Shown piece by piece: positions 53,016-62,560 of a stretch of 64,000 bases of DNA. The stretch is from UTCHB3 sp008363265 (GTDB taxonomy: Bacteria > Bacteroidota > Ignavibacteria > Ignavibacteriales > Ignavibacteriaceae), in the NCBI GenBank assembly GCA_045863055.1, contig BTUW01000005.1, positions 62,001 to 126,000 of the forward strand, read 5' to 3'. Position 1 is the stretch's first letter, and each line of letters starts with the position of its first letter. A program made the translations under genes and the position numbers. The notes under the pieces were generated by a model. That model did no database searches. It was not told the DNA's origin and saw only the letters and a list, made by a program, of their open reading frames with translations.

Positions 53016-53065
53016 CGAAATATAGTTGTCAACGAAATATCGTTGTGCAATATAACGATATTTCG
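53016..53065. promoter_or_regulatory. Palindromic upstream activator site
   Basis: CGAAATATCGTT (53033-53044) and AACGATATTTCG (53054-53065) are perfect 12-base inverted arms; CGAAATATAGTTG (53016-53028) is a third, direct copy with one change. The palindrome centre is about 94 bases before the predicted Dps transcription start, a normal enhancer distance, and just upstream of the activator's own start, allowing autoregulation. Confidence 0.75.
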
Positions 53066-53117
53066 GTATTTCACAACGCCAGACCATCATTAAAGGGCGA
53101 TTCGCCGAAAAAAAGTT

Positions 53118-53133
53118 TGGCACACTAATTGTA
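53118..53133 (+). promoter_or_regulatory. Sigma-54 promoter of the Dps gene
   Basis: TGGCAC (53118-53123), 5 bases, TTGTA (53129-53133): matches the -24/-12 consensus TGGCAC-N5-TTGCA with one change at the -12 GC. Expected start near 53143, 39 bases before the ATG. Confidence 0.75.
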
Positions 53134-53181
53134 GTATATACGACAAAGAATATTCACACAAACAAAAAACGGAGATTTACC

Positions 53182-53634
53182 ATGTCAACAGGAAACGCAA
53201 GAATAGCTTCATTATTAAAAGACATTTTAGCTGATCAGCATGTGATTTACATGAAGGCCAGAAACTATCACTGGAATATAACCGGCCCTTACTTCTTTAC
53301 TCTTCATATCAAGTTTGAAGAGATATACACCCTCTTCGCGACACAGATCGATGAAGTGGCCGAGAGGATCAGGACTTTCGGCGAAAAAGTGCCCGGCACT
53401 ATGGTTGAATTCGTGAGCATGAGCTCTCTGAAAGAGGATCCCAATGTGAACGCCGATGCCGCTGCAATGGCTCAGAACCTCGCTGCTGACCTGACCGCTC
53501 TGGCGAAAAAAATGAAAGAGAGCGCCATGGAGATGCAGAAGGAGTTTGAGGAAGAGATCACAGCCGGCATGCTTTACGGCTTTGCCGAAGGTTTCGAAAA
53601 AGATGCCTGGATGCTCAAGAGCTTCCTCGCCTAA
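53182..53634 (+). CDS. dps: Dps-family ferritin-like protein
   Basis: Mini-ferritin, oxidises and stores iron and protects DNA against peroxide. Ferroxidase region ARNYHWNITGPYFFTLHIKF then EIDEVAERIRTFGEK with the expected His, Asp and Glu. Length 150 is normal, no long basic tail. Promoter evidence points to sigma-54 control by the adjacent activator, unlike the OxyR/Fur/PerR control known in model bacteria. Confidence 0.92.
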   Translation: MSTGNARIASLLKDILADQHVIYMKARNYHWNITGPYFFTLHIKFEEIYTLFATQIDEVAERIRTFGEKVPGTMVEFVSMSSLKEDPNVNADAAAMAQNLAADLTALAKKMKESAMEMQKEFEEEITAGMLYGFAEGFEKDAWMLKSFLA

Positions 53635-53652
53635 ACCACAATCTTAAGTAGT

Positions 53653-53702
53653 CGCGGAGACAGACGGGTTTTCATCCTGACTGTTTCCGCGTTTTTATTT
53701 TA
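53653..53702 (+). terminator. Intrinsic terminator after dps
   Basis: CGCGGAGACAG (53653-53663) pairs with CTGTTTCCGCG (53681-53691, one G-U), then GTTTTTATTTT. Confidence 0.88.
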
Positions 53703-53803
53703 ACTGGTGATCATCACCTGTTTCCCCCTCCCCCAACCCTTATCTCCCCTCTTTTTGTTAAATTTGACATCCTGTTATTTAAAAACAATACGGAACCATA
53801 ACC

Positions 53804-55867
53804 ATGTCAAGAAATCGATTTTTATCAATATTAGTGGTGATGATACTGATGTCGCACACGATTATCAAGGCCCAGAAGGCCGATGATTTTATGAACGCCT
53901 ACTCCGACAAGAAGCTCGGCGCATTCGTTGAAGACGGCAACACCATTTTCCGTGTCTTCGCACCGAGAGCCCTTTCCGCCACCCTGAAAACCTTCAAAAC
54001 CGTTGAGGATGAGACCGGCCAGGAGTTCAAGATGCACAAAGACAAAGACGGAGTCTGGGAAACCTCGATAAAGGGTGAACAGTACGGCCTCTTCTACGGC
54101 TATATTATCATCAATCCTGAAGATGATGCCGCTAAAAAATCGAAGATCCTCATCCTCGATCCCTATGCCAAATCAGTGGCCACCTTCAACACCTATATGA
54201 ACCCGAGAAAAGGGATCGTGGTGAAGGATGGCGATTTTGATTGGGGAAAAGAGAAGAAGAACAAATGGATCCAGCGCGACTGGCGTGACCTTATTGTTTA
54301 TGAAATGCACCTCCGCGACCAGACAGCACACCCCTCATCAGGAGCCAAAAAGCCCGGCACCTACAAAGGCCTTATTGAAAAAGGGATAAAGGGCGGCATC
54401 GACTACATCAAATCACTCAATGTAAACACGATCGAGCTGCTCCCCGCACAGGAGTTCGGAAATGTCGAGATCCCGTTCAGGGACTCGATGGCCGGGCGTT
54501 TCAACACCTGGAACAACTACGAGAGGAATCACTGGGGCTACATGACCGCCGCGTTCTTCGCGCCTGAGACCTACTATGCCGAAGACTGGTCGAAATTCCG
54601 CTGGAACCAGTGGATGGGGCACTCGGATAAAGCCCGCCACCACTTCAAAGAGATGGTCCGTACATTCCACAAAGAGGGTATCGGCGTTATGATGGATGTG
54701 GTCTATAACCACATTTCAGAGTATGAACTCGGCAGTTTCAAAGAGATCGACCCGAAATATTACTTCCGGTTAAACCCCGACGGCAGCTACATTGCCCAAA
54801 GCGGCTGCGGCAACGACTTCAGAACCGAGGCTCCGATGGCGCGCAGACTGATCATCGAAAGCCTCATCTACTGGATGAATGAATATCACATCGATGGCTT
54901 CAGATTCGACCTCGGCAAGCTCATCGACTGGGTAACCGTTGAGGAGATCAGCAAGGAACTCAGAAAAGTAAACCCGGATGTGGTGATAGTTTGTGAGCCC
55001 TGGGGCGGCGGCTACGATCCTAAAGGCTTCTCCGCGAGGGAGTGGGGCGCGTGGAACGACCAGATCCGCAACGGAGTAAAGGGAGAGAACCCCAAGAACA
55101 ACCACGGATGGATATTCCAGAAATGGTTCGGCGACAACACCCCCGAAAGAATTAAAAGCTATGTGAACGGCACCCTGATCAGGGACGATAAAGGCCTCTT
55201 CCGTAAAAAAGAGCACTCGGTAAACTACCTTGAGGCGCACGATGGCTATACACTCGGTGATTTCATCAGGATCGGGCTCGGCGACCTGAAAGAAGGGCAG
55301 ACAGTTCTCGATGTGGATAAACTCGCGAAGCTAACCCCTGAACAGATGAAACTGAACAAACTCGGAGCCCTCTTCCTCTATACCTCTCAGGGTATGACGA
55401 TGATCCATGCCGGTCAGGAATATGCCCGAACCAAGGTTGTTCCTGCCGATGTAGACGTTAACGATCCCCTCCGCGGAAAAGTTGACCACAACACCTACGA
55501 CAAGGACAACGAGGTGAACTACATTAACTACAAGCATGCCGACATGAACAAGGAGCTCGTGAACTACTACTCGGGTCTCGGCAAGCTCCGTAATACCTAT
55601 AAGGCGTTCCGCCGCGCTGAGTATGAGGATGTAAAGTTCATGGATCTGAAAGATGAGTTCACACTCGGCTACGAGCTTACTCACGGAAAAGATCATTTCG
55701 TTGTTCTCTTCAACGCGAACCGCGACAGGAAAATGGAGTTCACACTCCCTAAGGGCAACTTCGAGATACTGGTGAACGGCGAAAAAGCCGGCACCAAGAG
55801 CCTCGGCAACGCAAAAGGAAAGATAACACTTCCTGCATCTTCAGGCGTTGTGCTGAAGAAGAAATGA
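53804..55867 (+). CDS. Secreted GH13 alpha-glucan-active enzyme (pullulanase/debranching type)
   Basis: Signal peptide about 1-23. CBM48/E-set domain about 38-135 (GNTIFRVFAPRALSATLKTF), then a GH13 barrel: YEMHLRD, DVVYNHISE (region I), GFRFDLG with nucleophile Asp369 (II), CEPWGGG with acid/base Glu398 (III), LEAHDGYTLGD with Asp480 (IV), and a C-terminal beta domain. The CBM48 plus YE(M/x)HxRD layout is that of pullulanase and isoamylase-like enzymes that cut alpha-1,6 links. Location periplasmic or outer; specificity inferred. Confidence 0.88.
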   Translation: MSRNRFLSILVVMILMSHTIIKAQKADDFMNAYSDKKLGAFVEDGNTIFRVFAPRALSATLKTFKTVEDETGQEFKMHKDKDGVWETSIKGEQYGLFYGYIIINPEDDAAKKSKILILDPYAKSVATFNTYMNPRKGIVVKDGDFDWGKEKKNKWIQRDWRDLIVYEMHLRDQTAHPSSGAKKPGTYKGLIEKGIKGGIDYIKSLNVNTIELLPAQEFGNVEIPFRDSMAGRFNTWNNYERNHWGYMTAAFFAPETYYAEDWSKFRWNQWMGHSDKARHHFKEMVRTFHKEGIGVMMDVVYNHISEYELGSFKEIDPKYYFRLNPDGSYIAQSGCGNDFRTEAPMARRLIIESLIYWMNEYHIDGFRFDLGKLIDWVTVEEISKELRKVNPDVVIVCEPWGGGYDPKGFSAREWGAWNDQIRNGVKGENPKNNHGWIFQKWFGDNTPERIKSYVNGTLIRDDKGLFRKKEHSVNYLEAHDGYTLGDFIRIGLGDLKEGQTVLDVDKLAKLTPEQMKLNKLGALFLYTSQGMTMIHAGQEYARTKVVPADVDVNDPLRGKVDHNTYDKDNEVNYINYKHADMNKELVNYYSGLGKLRNTYKAFRRAEYEDVKFMDLKDEFTLGYELTHGKDHFVVLFNANRDRKMEFTLPKGNFEILVNGEKAGTKSLGNAKGKITLPASSGVVLKKK

Positions 55868-55953
55868 CCAAATTGGAACAAATTGTGGCAAATAACCATT
55901 TTTATAGATATAAGTGTATATTTGCAGCAAGCACATAAAATTTAGGAGTAAAC

Positions 55954-56958
55954 ATGCCTCCTTCAAAGGCTAAAAGAAACAAGACGATAGCGCTTACTGA
56001 AAAACAGATCGAGGAATACTCTGAGAAGTTGATCAGTATTGACGCTCCCGTCACACTCGATGACATACTTGACAAGACGATAAACAGAAACCTCTTCGAC
56101 GTCATCAAGTATCTGCCTGACGGATTCGTTGATCTCCTGATCCTTGATCCGCCGTACAATCTCGACCGGGAGTTCGGATCATCCAAATTTAAAAAACTCC
56201 CCATTGAAGAATATTCAACCTATCTCAGGAGCTGGCTGCCTCAGTTGATCAGGTTACTGAAGCCTGAGGCAACCATCTACATATGCGGCGATTATATAAG
56301 CTCCCTTTCCATCTTCGCTGTAGCCAATGAATATTTCAGATTGAGGAACAGGATAACCTGGCAGCGTGACAAAGGACGTGGCGCCAGCAAGAACTGGAAG
56401 AACGCGATGGAAGATATCTGGTTCTTTACCAACGGTAACGACTACACCTTCAACCTCGATGCAGTAAAGGAAAAACGCTCAGTGATCGCCCCCTATAAAG
56501 AGGACGGCGAACCAAAGGACTGGGCGGACTCGGACGAGGGAAGATTCAGAATGACACATCCTTCCAACATCTGGACCGATATCACGATTCCATACTGGTC
56601 GATGTCAGAAAACACAGACCACCCGACCCAGAAACCTGAAAAACTTATCGCCAAGTTGATACTCGCCTCCTCGAATGAGGGGGATGTTGTGTTCGACCCC
56701 TTCCTGGGTTCAGGAACTTCCTCGGTTGTAGCGAAAAAACTGAACAGGCATTATGTCGGCATCGAGATCGAGAGACTATACGCCGCCACTACCGAATACC
56801 GGCTTGAGATGGCTGAGAGCGACAATTCGATCCAGGGCTATTTCGACGGTGTTTTCTGGGAGAGAAATTCCCTCAAATACCAGAAAAAACCGAAGAAAAA
56901 AGCTTCAACCGGTGACGACGACGAGGAAGAAGAGAGCGGTTTCTTTAATTTTATGTAA
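55954..56958 (+). CDS. Site-specific DNA methyltransferase, beta class, no visible partner nuclease
   Basis: Motif IV LLILDPPYNL (61-70) comes first and the AdoMet motif I VVFDPFLGSGTS (245-256) near the C-terminal side, i.e. beta-class order of N6-adenine/N4-cytosine enzymes; the region between (about 75-225) is target recognition. DPPY favours N6-adenine. The tail (KKPKKKASTGDDDEEEESGF) is highly charged. Neighbours are a glucanase and a barrel protein, so no restriction enzyme is in sight; an epigenetic or orphan role is possible. Confidence 0.88.
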   Translation: MPPSKAKRNKTIALTEKQIEEYSEKLISIDAPVTLDDILDKTINRNLFDVIKYLPDGFVDLLILDPPYNLDREFGSSKFKKLPIEEYSTYLRSWLPQLIRLLKPEATIYICGDYISSLSIFAVANEYFRLRNRITWQRDKGRGASKNWKNAMEDIWFFTNGNDYTFNLDAVKEKRSVIAPYKEDGEPKDWADSDEGRFRMTHPSNIWTDITIPYWSMSENTDHPTQKPEKLIAKLILASSNEGDVVFDPFLGSGTSSVVAKKLNRHYVGIEIERLYAATTEYRLEMAESDNSIQGYFDGVFWERNSLKYQKKPKKKASTGDDDEEEESGFFNFM

Positions 56959-56974
56959 TGACCGACTAAAATTG

Positions 56975-57096
56975 CACGAAGGCACAAAGAAGTTTTGATC
57001 AGGACGCGGATACACACTGATTGAGCGGATGAACGCGGAAAAAACATCGCTCATTCCTCCACGGCGGATCCTGAATCATAACTTTTTGGTGCTTTC
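56975..57096. repeat. Third member of the intergenic repeat family
   Basis: CACGAAGGCACAAAGAAG (56975-56992) and CTTTTTGGTGCTTTCGTG (57078-57095) are imperfect inverted ends. Inside, 57001-57040 reads AGGACGCGGATACACACTGA then TTGAGCGGATGAACGCGGAA, the same unit as at 37327-37365 and 39832-39882. Confidence 0.75.
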
Positions 57097-57100
57097 GTGA

Positions 57101-59686
57101 TTAAAAGTTGACAGCCGTATCAACGAAAAGGTTGAACTGCTCACGGGAGATGCCTGCAGTTCCGGAGACTATGATGCCGCGGTCAAGGAATGAAAGGTAG
57201 GCCCCGATGCCGTTCGATGTGTGCCAAAGGTCAGACTCCTCACCGTTCCTAAAGACCCTCCCTGCTTCGGTGAAGAGGAAAATTCCCAGTTTCGACCAGA
57301 TGATCGTCTTGACCGACCCCAGTTCGATCCTCACTTCTGCGGTGCCGTACAGTGACGCGTCACCTGAAAATCTTTCACCACGGTAGCCACGCAGGCTCTT
57401 CGATCCGCCGAGGAATGCCGCCATGTGGAATGGGTAAACCCCGCCGACCTTTTCTCCCATAAACCTGACAGCAAATGCCGAATTCTCTATAAAACCCAGC
57501 GGCAGGTATCCACGCAGATCGAAATTGGCCGACCAGAAAATATCCCTCGCGTTAAATACTTTAGGGGTTATCGAGCCACCCGCTTTCATGTACCAGCCTG
57601 AAAGTGGCAGTTCGGCATGATCACGGTCGTCGAAGATGATCCCGGTGCTCAGTGTAAGGAGCGACAGCCTTCCAACCCCGTAATTTCCCTCCCGGTAACC
57701 TTGCAGCAGGGAGGAATTTGGGAGCCCCACATCGAGATCGAGCAGCCTCAAGTTAAAATAGTTGCTGTAACCATGGCTCCACGGGATGTTTATTCCCACC
57801 TCACCGCCGATAGCCCGCCGCATTATCCTGTAGTTTCCATCGATATACAGATCATAGTCGAATGTGGTATGGTTGCCGAATCCATAGTAGTTATTGAAAT
57901 CAACGGCTTTACGATAGGCTTTGAAAGTTACCGTGGTGCCTTCGATGATCGATCTGAAGTGGCCGATGAAATCGACGTCGTAATCTTTCGTCCATGTCGC
58001 GTAGGAGGCGTAAAACGCCATCCATGAGTCCCATGGCCGTTTTCTGAAGTCGTAGTTCGTGATTATCGGTCCGCCGCCGATTTGGACTCCCAGTGTTGAG
58101 CCGATATCGATCACGGGATAGACTCCGTAACCGCGGCCGTGCTCGAGCATTGTGGGCTCAAGCAGTTCAAGAGTGTCTTTTGGTGCTTGCCAATCCTGCA
58201 GGAAAAAGTTGGTCCCCGGTCCCCAAATGACTGAAGTTGTGGGACTGTCGTCGTAGAACCTGTTCTTGTTCTCAGCACGGGGGATCGGGAGAAAATTGAG
58301 AAACCAGCCCCGTACTTTTGATGAGTCGATGAGTGAATCGTCACCTTTACCGCCATCGATCCTGATGAGCGGGCCCGAATCAACTTCCCCTCTGATCACC
58401 ACTTTGTCGTCCCCGTCTGCAAGGTGGATGCGGATATCTTCTGTCAGATCACCGGGGAACTCCTTGCGGTAAAGCACCCGGATTTCCTTTTTCTTAATAC
58501 CTGAAACAGTCACAATGGTTGAAGTGTCGGTGCGGGTGATATCAACGCGGTCATCCTTGTCGGAGGCAAAGATATCCACTACCGAGTTGATATGTCTGAA
58601 GAATTCATCCGAGAACGCCGGCAGTTTATCGCGGCGGGAGATCAGTTTCTCCCTGATTCCGGCCACCGAAGCGGCTTTATACTCATTCGGGAAACGGGAA
58701 AGGGCTGTATCGATCAACTCGTCTGTGAGACGGGCGACCACGAAGTTGGTGACCGAATCCCACTCCTGCCGGGTTAACTCACTCAGGAATCTTTTATCGA
58801 GGTAGCGGCCGCTCCATGTTGCAAATTCGACGGGTTCAAAATCAAAACCGAAGCTTTTCCATTGAGGTATCATCAAAGTTGATGCCCAGGGGAGGAAGCC
58901 GTCAAACTTCGAGAAGGCGCGGTCGCGGTCTTTGGGGACCGGTCGCCAGATCTCTTGGCCGTTAACTGTGTATTTCGCCCAATTCCACTGCCCCATGTGG
59001 CGATCCCAGTCGTTAACCCAGACATCGAACAGCCTCGCTGTGAGGAAAGCAGCACCGTCAACCTTCTCTTCCCTTTTATCCATCAGGCGGAAGATCAGTT
59101 TTTCAGTCGAAACCACTTTCTCCGCGTTCGCGAATGGTGCTTCCTTTTCATCATCGGGGTTCACCTCCATCGTACCGGTGAGGTTTTTATACTCCTCACG
59201 AAACTCTCCAAGGATGGGATCATCGGGCATGAACCAGAGCGTGGGAGGCGCGTTCAGAATTCCGAGCGAATCCATGAAAGGGGTGAGAACAAGTGGTGCC
59301 ACGGGATGTGAACCGCTGATCTGGTCTTTTATGTAATCGGCAACATAAGTATCCTGAACATCGGGGGGAAGTGTAACCTCAGGGAACTTGTTGAGGGAGC
59401 GGAATTTCCACTTCTGTCCGTCTTTCCCCTTGAAATGGAGGGTTTTGGTCTGCATTCCTCCACCCCTTTTTTCGGGGATCAGACCTCCCGCAAATGTTTT
59501 CAGATCAAGAACGGGCACCCGCACCGGCGTTGCCCACACTTCGCGCCACTGATCGCCGAGAAAGAACCTGCCGAAACCACCCATCGAGTACTCCGCACCT
59601 GCTACAACAGTCACGGAATCCGTGGTTTGCGGGTGGACGGCAGTCATAAGGGTAAACAGCAGAAGCGCGAAAAGAGTATGTTTCAA
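57101..59686 (-). CDS. BamA/TamA-like outer-membrane protein with kinase-like N-terminal region
   Basis: Signal peptide about 1-20. Residues about 80-400 contain a conserved region of Bacteroidota outer-membrane proteins; DVWVNDWDRHMGQWNW (about 221-236) and PKDRDRAFSKFDG (251-263) resemble the catalytic and metal loops of HipA/Fam20C/CotH-type kinases. Residues about 500-861 are a beta-barrel of the surface-antigen/BamA type (SLRGYRGERFSGD) ending in ...TAVNF. Relatives often carry a metallophosphoesterase domain in front, absent here. The barrel call is good; kinase kinship is inference. Confidence 0.7.
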   Translation of the reverse strand: MKHTLFALLLFTLMTAVHPQTTDSVTVVAGAEYSMGGFGRFFLGDQWREVWATPVRVPVLDLKTFAGGLIPEKRGGGMQTKTLHFKGKDGQKWKFRSLNKFPEVTLPPDVQDTYVADYIKDQISGSHPVAPLVLTPFMDSLGILNAPPTLWFMPDDPILGEFREEYKNLTGTMEVNPDDEKEAPFANAEKVVSTEKLIFRLMDKREEKVDGAAFLTARLFDVWVNDWDRHMGQWNWAKYTVNGQEIWRPVPKDRDRAFSKFDGFLPWASTLMIPQWKSFGFDFEPVEFATWSGRYLDKRFLSELTRQEWDSVTNFVVARLTDELIDTALSRFPNEYKAASVAGIREKLISRRDKLPAFSDEFFRHINSVVDIFASDKDDRVDITRTDTSTIVTVSGIKKKEIRVLYRKEFPGDLTEDIRIHLADGDDKVVIRGEVDSGPLIRIDGGKGDDSLIDSSKVRGWFLNFLPIPRAENKNRFYDDSPTTSVIWGPGTNFFLQDWQAPKDTLELLEPTMLEHGRGYGVYPVIDIGSTLGVQIGGGPIITNYDFRKRPWDSWMAFYASYATWTKDYDVDFIGHFRSIIEGTTVTFKAYRKAVDFNNYYGFGNHTTFDYDLYIDGNYRIMRRAIGGEVGINIPWSHGYSNYFNLRLLDLDVGLPNSSLLQGYREGNYGVGRLSLLTLSTGIIFDDRDHAELPLSGWYMKAGGSITPKVFNARDIFWSANFDLRGYLPLGFIENSAFAVRFMGEKVGGVYPFHMAAFLGGSKSLRGYRGERFSGDASLYGTAEVRIELGSVKTIIWSKLGIFLFTEAGRVFRNGEESDLWHTSNGIGAYLSFLDRGIIVSGTAGISREQFNLFVDTAVNF

Positions 59687-59735
59687 CCGGAAATACCAAG
59701 TTATTAAATATGGATAGTAAATATAAGAAATGAAG

Positions 59736-59769
59736 GTCAGAGACCGGTGAATTCTAGCCGGTCTCTGAC
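59736..59769. terminator. Hairpin between clpB and the barrel gene
   Basis: GTCAGAGACCGG (59736-59747) and CCGGTCTCTGAC (59758-59769) form a perfect 12-base stem with a 10-base loop just after the clpB stop. The T-tract on the minus strand is weak. Confidence 0.7.
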
Positions 59770-59779
59770 AAGGGGAATT

Positions 59780-62398
59780 TTATCCTTTGTTGAAGACGAT
59801 CCTGCCGCGGTCGTCGACGGAGGCGACAATGGTGTCACCTTCGCTGAACTCACCCGCGATGAGGAGTTGCGCCAGGGGATTGATCACATACTTTTGGATC
59901 GTACGCTTCAGCGGGCGCGCGCCGTATGAAAGGTCGTAACCAAGATCGGCAAGCCAGTCTTCGGCTTCTTCCGTAATGGTAAATGCCATATCCTTGGCGG
60001 CGAGCATCGCTTTTACCGTCTCCAGCTGGATATCAACTATCCTTCTGATCTCTTTTTGGCTCAAAGGTTTGAATAGAATTACATCATCGATCCTGTTCAG
60101 GAACTCGGGACGGATGGTCTTCCGCAGCAACTCGGAGAGCTGGACGCGCAGGCCGCCCATCATTGTATCGATATCTTCATCATTCCCGTTGGCGAGCGCT
60201 TCCTGGATGATGTGTGAACCGAGGTTCGATGTCATAATGATGATCGTGTTCTTGAAATCAACGGTTCTTCCCTGGTTGTCGGTCAGTCTGCCGTCATCAA
60301 GCACCTGAAGGAGCACATTGAATACATCTGGGTGTGCCTTCTCGATCTCATCGAGGAGTATCACTGAATAGGGTCTTCTTCTGACCGCTTCCGTAAGCTG
60401 CCCGCCTTCTTCGTAACCGACATATCCGGGAGGAGCACCTATAAGGCGTGTGACGGAGAATTTCTCCATATACTCCGACATGTCTATCCTGATCATCGCG
60501 TGCTCGTCATCGAAGAGAGCTTCCGCGAGGGCTTTTGCAAGCTCGGTTTTTCCGACACCGGTTGTTCCCAGGAATATAAATGAGCCGGTGGGTTTGTTGG
60601 CATCCTGCAGGCCGGCACGTGATCTGCGAACGGCATTCGCAACGGCATAAACCGCTTCTTCCTGTCCTACCACACGTTTATGAAGCTGTGCCTCGAGGTT
60701 CATCAGTTTCACTCTCTCCCCTTCGAGCATTCTGGTGACGGGGATACCTGTCCAGCGGGAAACGATTTCAGCCACATCTTCTGCCTCAACCTCTTCTTTC
60801 AGAAGGCGTTTTCCGGCCTGGATCCTGTTAAGATCAGTGGTCTCGTCGTTAAGCTTTCGTTCCATTTCAGGAAGTGTGCCGTAGCGGATCTCGGCGACTT
60901 TTGAGAGCTGCCCCTCGCGCTCGAACATTTCGGAGTCGGCGCGGAGCTTTTCGATCTGCGATTTGATCTCGCGGATGTGCTGTATCTTCTCTTTTTCGCT
61001 GTCCCAGTGGACCTTAATGCCGTTCCGCTCCTCATTCAGCTCGGCAAGTTCGCGGTTAAGGTCTTCGAGTCTTTTGATCGAGGCTTCATCCTTTTCGCGG
61101 GTGAGGGCAACTTTTTCGATCTCGAGCTGTTTGATCTTCCTTTCGAGGATGTCGAGCTCCTCAGGCATCGAGTCGATCTCCATTCTGAGGCGTGAAGCCG
61201 ACTCATCGATCAGGTCGATCGCCTTGTCGGGGAGGAACCTGTCACTTATGTATCTGTTCGAAAGTTGTACAGCGGCCACGATGGCGCCGTCGGTGATCCT
61301 CACTCCGTGGTGAACTTCGTATCTCTCTTTCAGACCGCGGAGGATCGAGATCGAGTCTTCCTCATCCGGTTCCATCACCATTACGGGCTGGAAGCGGCGC
61401 TCGAGGGCGGCATCTTTTTCGATGTATTTCTGATATTCGTCGAGGGTGGTGGCACCGATGCAGTGGAGTTCACCCCGGGAGAGGGCAGGTTTCAGGATGT
61501 TTGCGGCATCCATTGCCCCTTCGGTTTTACCCGCGCCTACAAGAGTGTGGAGCTCATCTACAAAGAGAACTATTCCACCGTTGGAGTTCTGCACTTCCTT
61601 GATCACAGCTTTAAGTCTCTCTTCGAACTGACCTCTGTATTGTGTGCCGGCGATCAGTGCGCCGATGTCGAGGGCCACGATCTGTTTCGATTTAATTGTT
61701 TCGGGGGCATCACCGGAGACAATACGCTGTGCTATGCCTTCGGCGATGGCAGTTTTACCCACGCCGGGTTCGCCGATAAGTACAGGGTTGTTCTTGGTTC
61801 TGCGGGAGAGCACCTGCATCACACGGCGGATCTCATCGTTCCGTCCGATAACGGGATCGAGTTTTCCGGCTCTGGCGAGGTCGTTGAGATTTCTGCCGAA
61901 TTTCTGGAGTGAGGCGTAGGTATCCTCGGCATTCTGTGAGGTGACCCGGCTTCCGCCGCGGACTGTTTCAATCGCACGGGAGAGGTCGTCACCGGCAACC
62001 CCTGCGTCTTTTAACAGGCGGCCTGCATCTCCATTGTCCTCCGCCAAAGCCATCAGAAGGTGCTCGGTTGAGACATACTCATCCTTGAGCTCGGCAGCGA
62101 GCTTCATGGAGCGGTCGAAAACTGAAGAAGTGGCGGGCGAAAGTTTCGGATCGCTAACGGCATCCCCGCTAACCTTGGGGAGGTTATCCATCCCGGCCGA
62201 AACCTTGATGCGGAGCCGGTCGCTGTTGGCTCCTGTCCGCTGGATGAGTGAATCCGCAATACCACCTTTTTCCTCGATAAGTGCAGCGAGGAGGTGAACC
62301 GGTTCGATTATCTGATTTCCGTAACTGCCGGCTATTTCAAGAGCTTTTTGGATCGTCTCCTGAGCCTTGACAGTGAATTTATTAATATTGAAAGACAT
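59780..62398 (-). CDS. clpB: Disaggregase ClpB
   Basis: Hexameric AAA+ chaperone that pulls proteins out of aggregates with DnaK/DnaJ/GrpE; cytosolic. N-domain 1-150, first ATPase with Walker A GEPGVGKT (209-216), coiled-coil middle domain about 400-530, second ATPase with Walker A GTTGVGKT (about 609-616) and a C-terminal domain. The middle domain and the absence of a ClpP-binding IGF/IGL loop distinguish it from ClpA/ClpC. Strong GGAGG before the ATG. No heat-shock operator seen. Confidence 0.96.
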   Translation of the reverse strand: MSFNINKFTVKAQETIQKALEIAGSYGNQIIEPVHLLAALIEEKGGIADSLIQRTGANSDRLRIKVSAGMDNLPKVSGDAVSDPKLSPATSSVFDRSMKLAAELKDEYVSTEHLLMALAEDNGDAGRLLKDAGVAGDDLSRAIETVRGGSRVTSQNAEDTYASLQKFGRNLNDLARAGKLDPVIGRNDEIRRVMQVLSRRTKNNPVLIGEPGVGKTAIAEGIAQRIVSGDAPETIKSKQIVALDIGALIAGTQYRGQFEERLKAVIKEVQNSNGGIVLFVDELHTLVGAGKTEGAMDAANILKPALSRGELHCIGATTLDEYQKYIEKDAALERRFQPVMVMEPDEEDSISILRGLKERYEVHHGVRITDGAIVAAVQLSNRYISDRFLPDKAIDLIDESASRLRMEIDSMPEELDILERKIKQLEIEKVALTREKDEASIKRLEDLNRELAELNEERNGIKVHWDSEKEKIQHIREIKSQIEKLRADSEMFEREGQLSKVAEIRYGTLPEMERKLNDETTDLNRIQAGKRLLKEEVEAEDVAEIVSRWTGIPVTRMLEGERVKLMNLEAQLHKRVVGQEEAVYAVANAVRRSRAGLQDANKPTGSFIFLGTTGVGKTELAKALAEALFDDEHAMIRIDMSEYMEKFSVTRLIGAPPGYVGYEEGGQLTEAVRRRPYSVILLDEIEKAHPDVFNVLLQVLDDGRLTDNQGRTVDFKNTIIIMTSNLGSHIIQEALANGNDEDIDTMMGGLRVQLSELLRKTIRPEFLNRIDDVILFKPLSQKEIRRIVDIQLETVKAMLAAKDMAFTITEEAEDWLADLGYDLSYGARPLKRTIQKYVINPLAQLLIAGEFSEGDTIVASVDDRGRIVFNKG

Positions 62399-62560
62399 TA
62401 TATTTCCTCCAAGTTGATCCGCTGCTTCATCAGTCGAATACGGATCGCTCTAATATTGTGAATGATCTATGAATTATGGCAAAGAGTTCAACAACCATTC
62501 TTCAAAGTGCATCCATCTTGTTTAGACAAAAAGAGGGCTTAAAAAGTTCCTGCCGGTTCT

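Noticed and set aside
61265..61912. 215-residue frame antisense to clpB
   Set aside because: Mirror of a strongly conserved coding region; GC-rich antisense frames stay open by chance.
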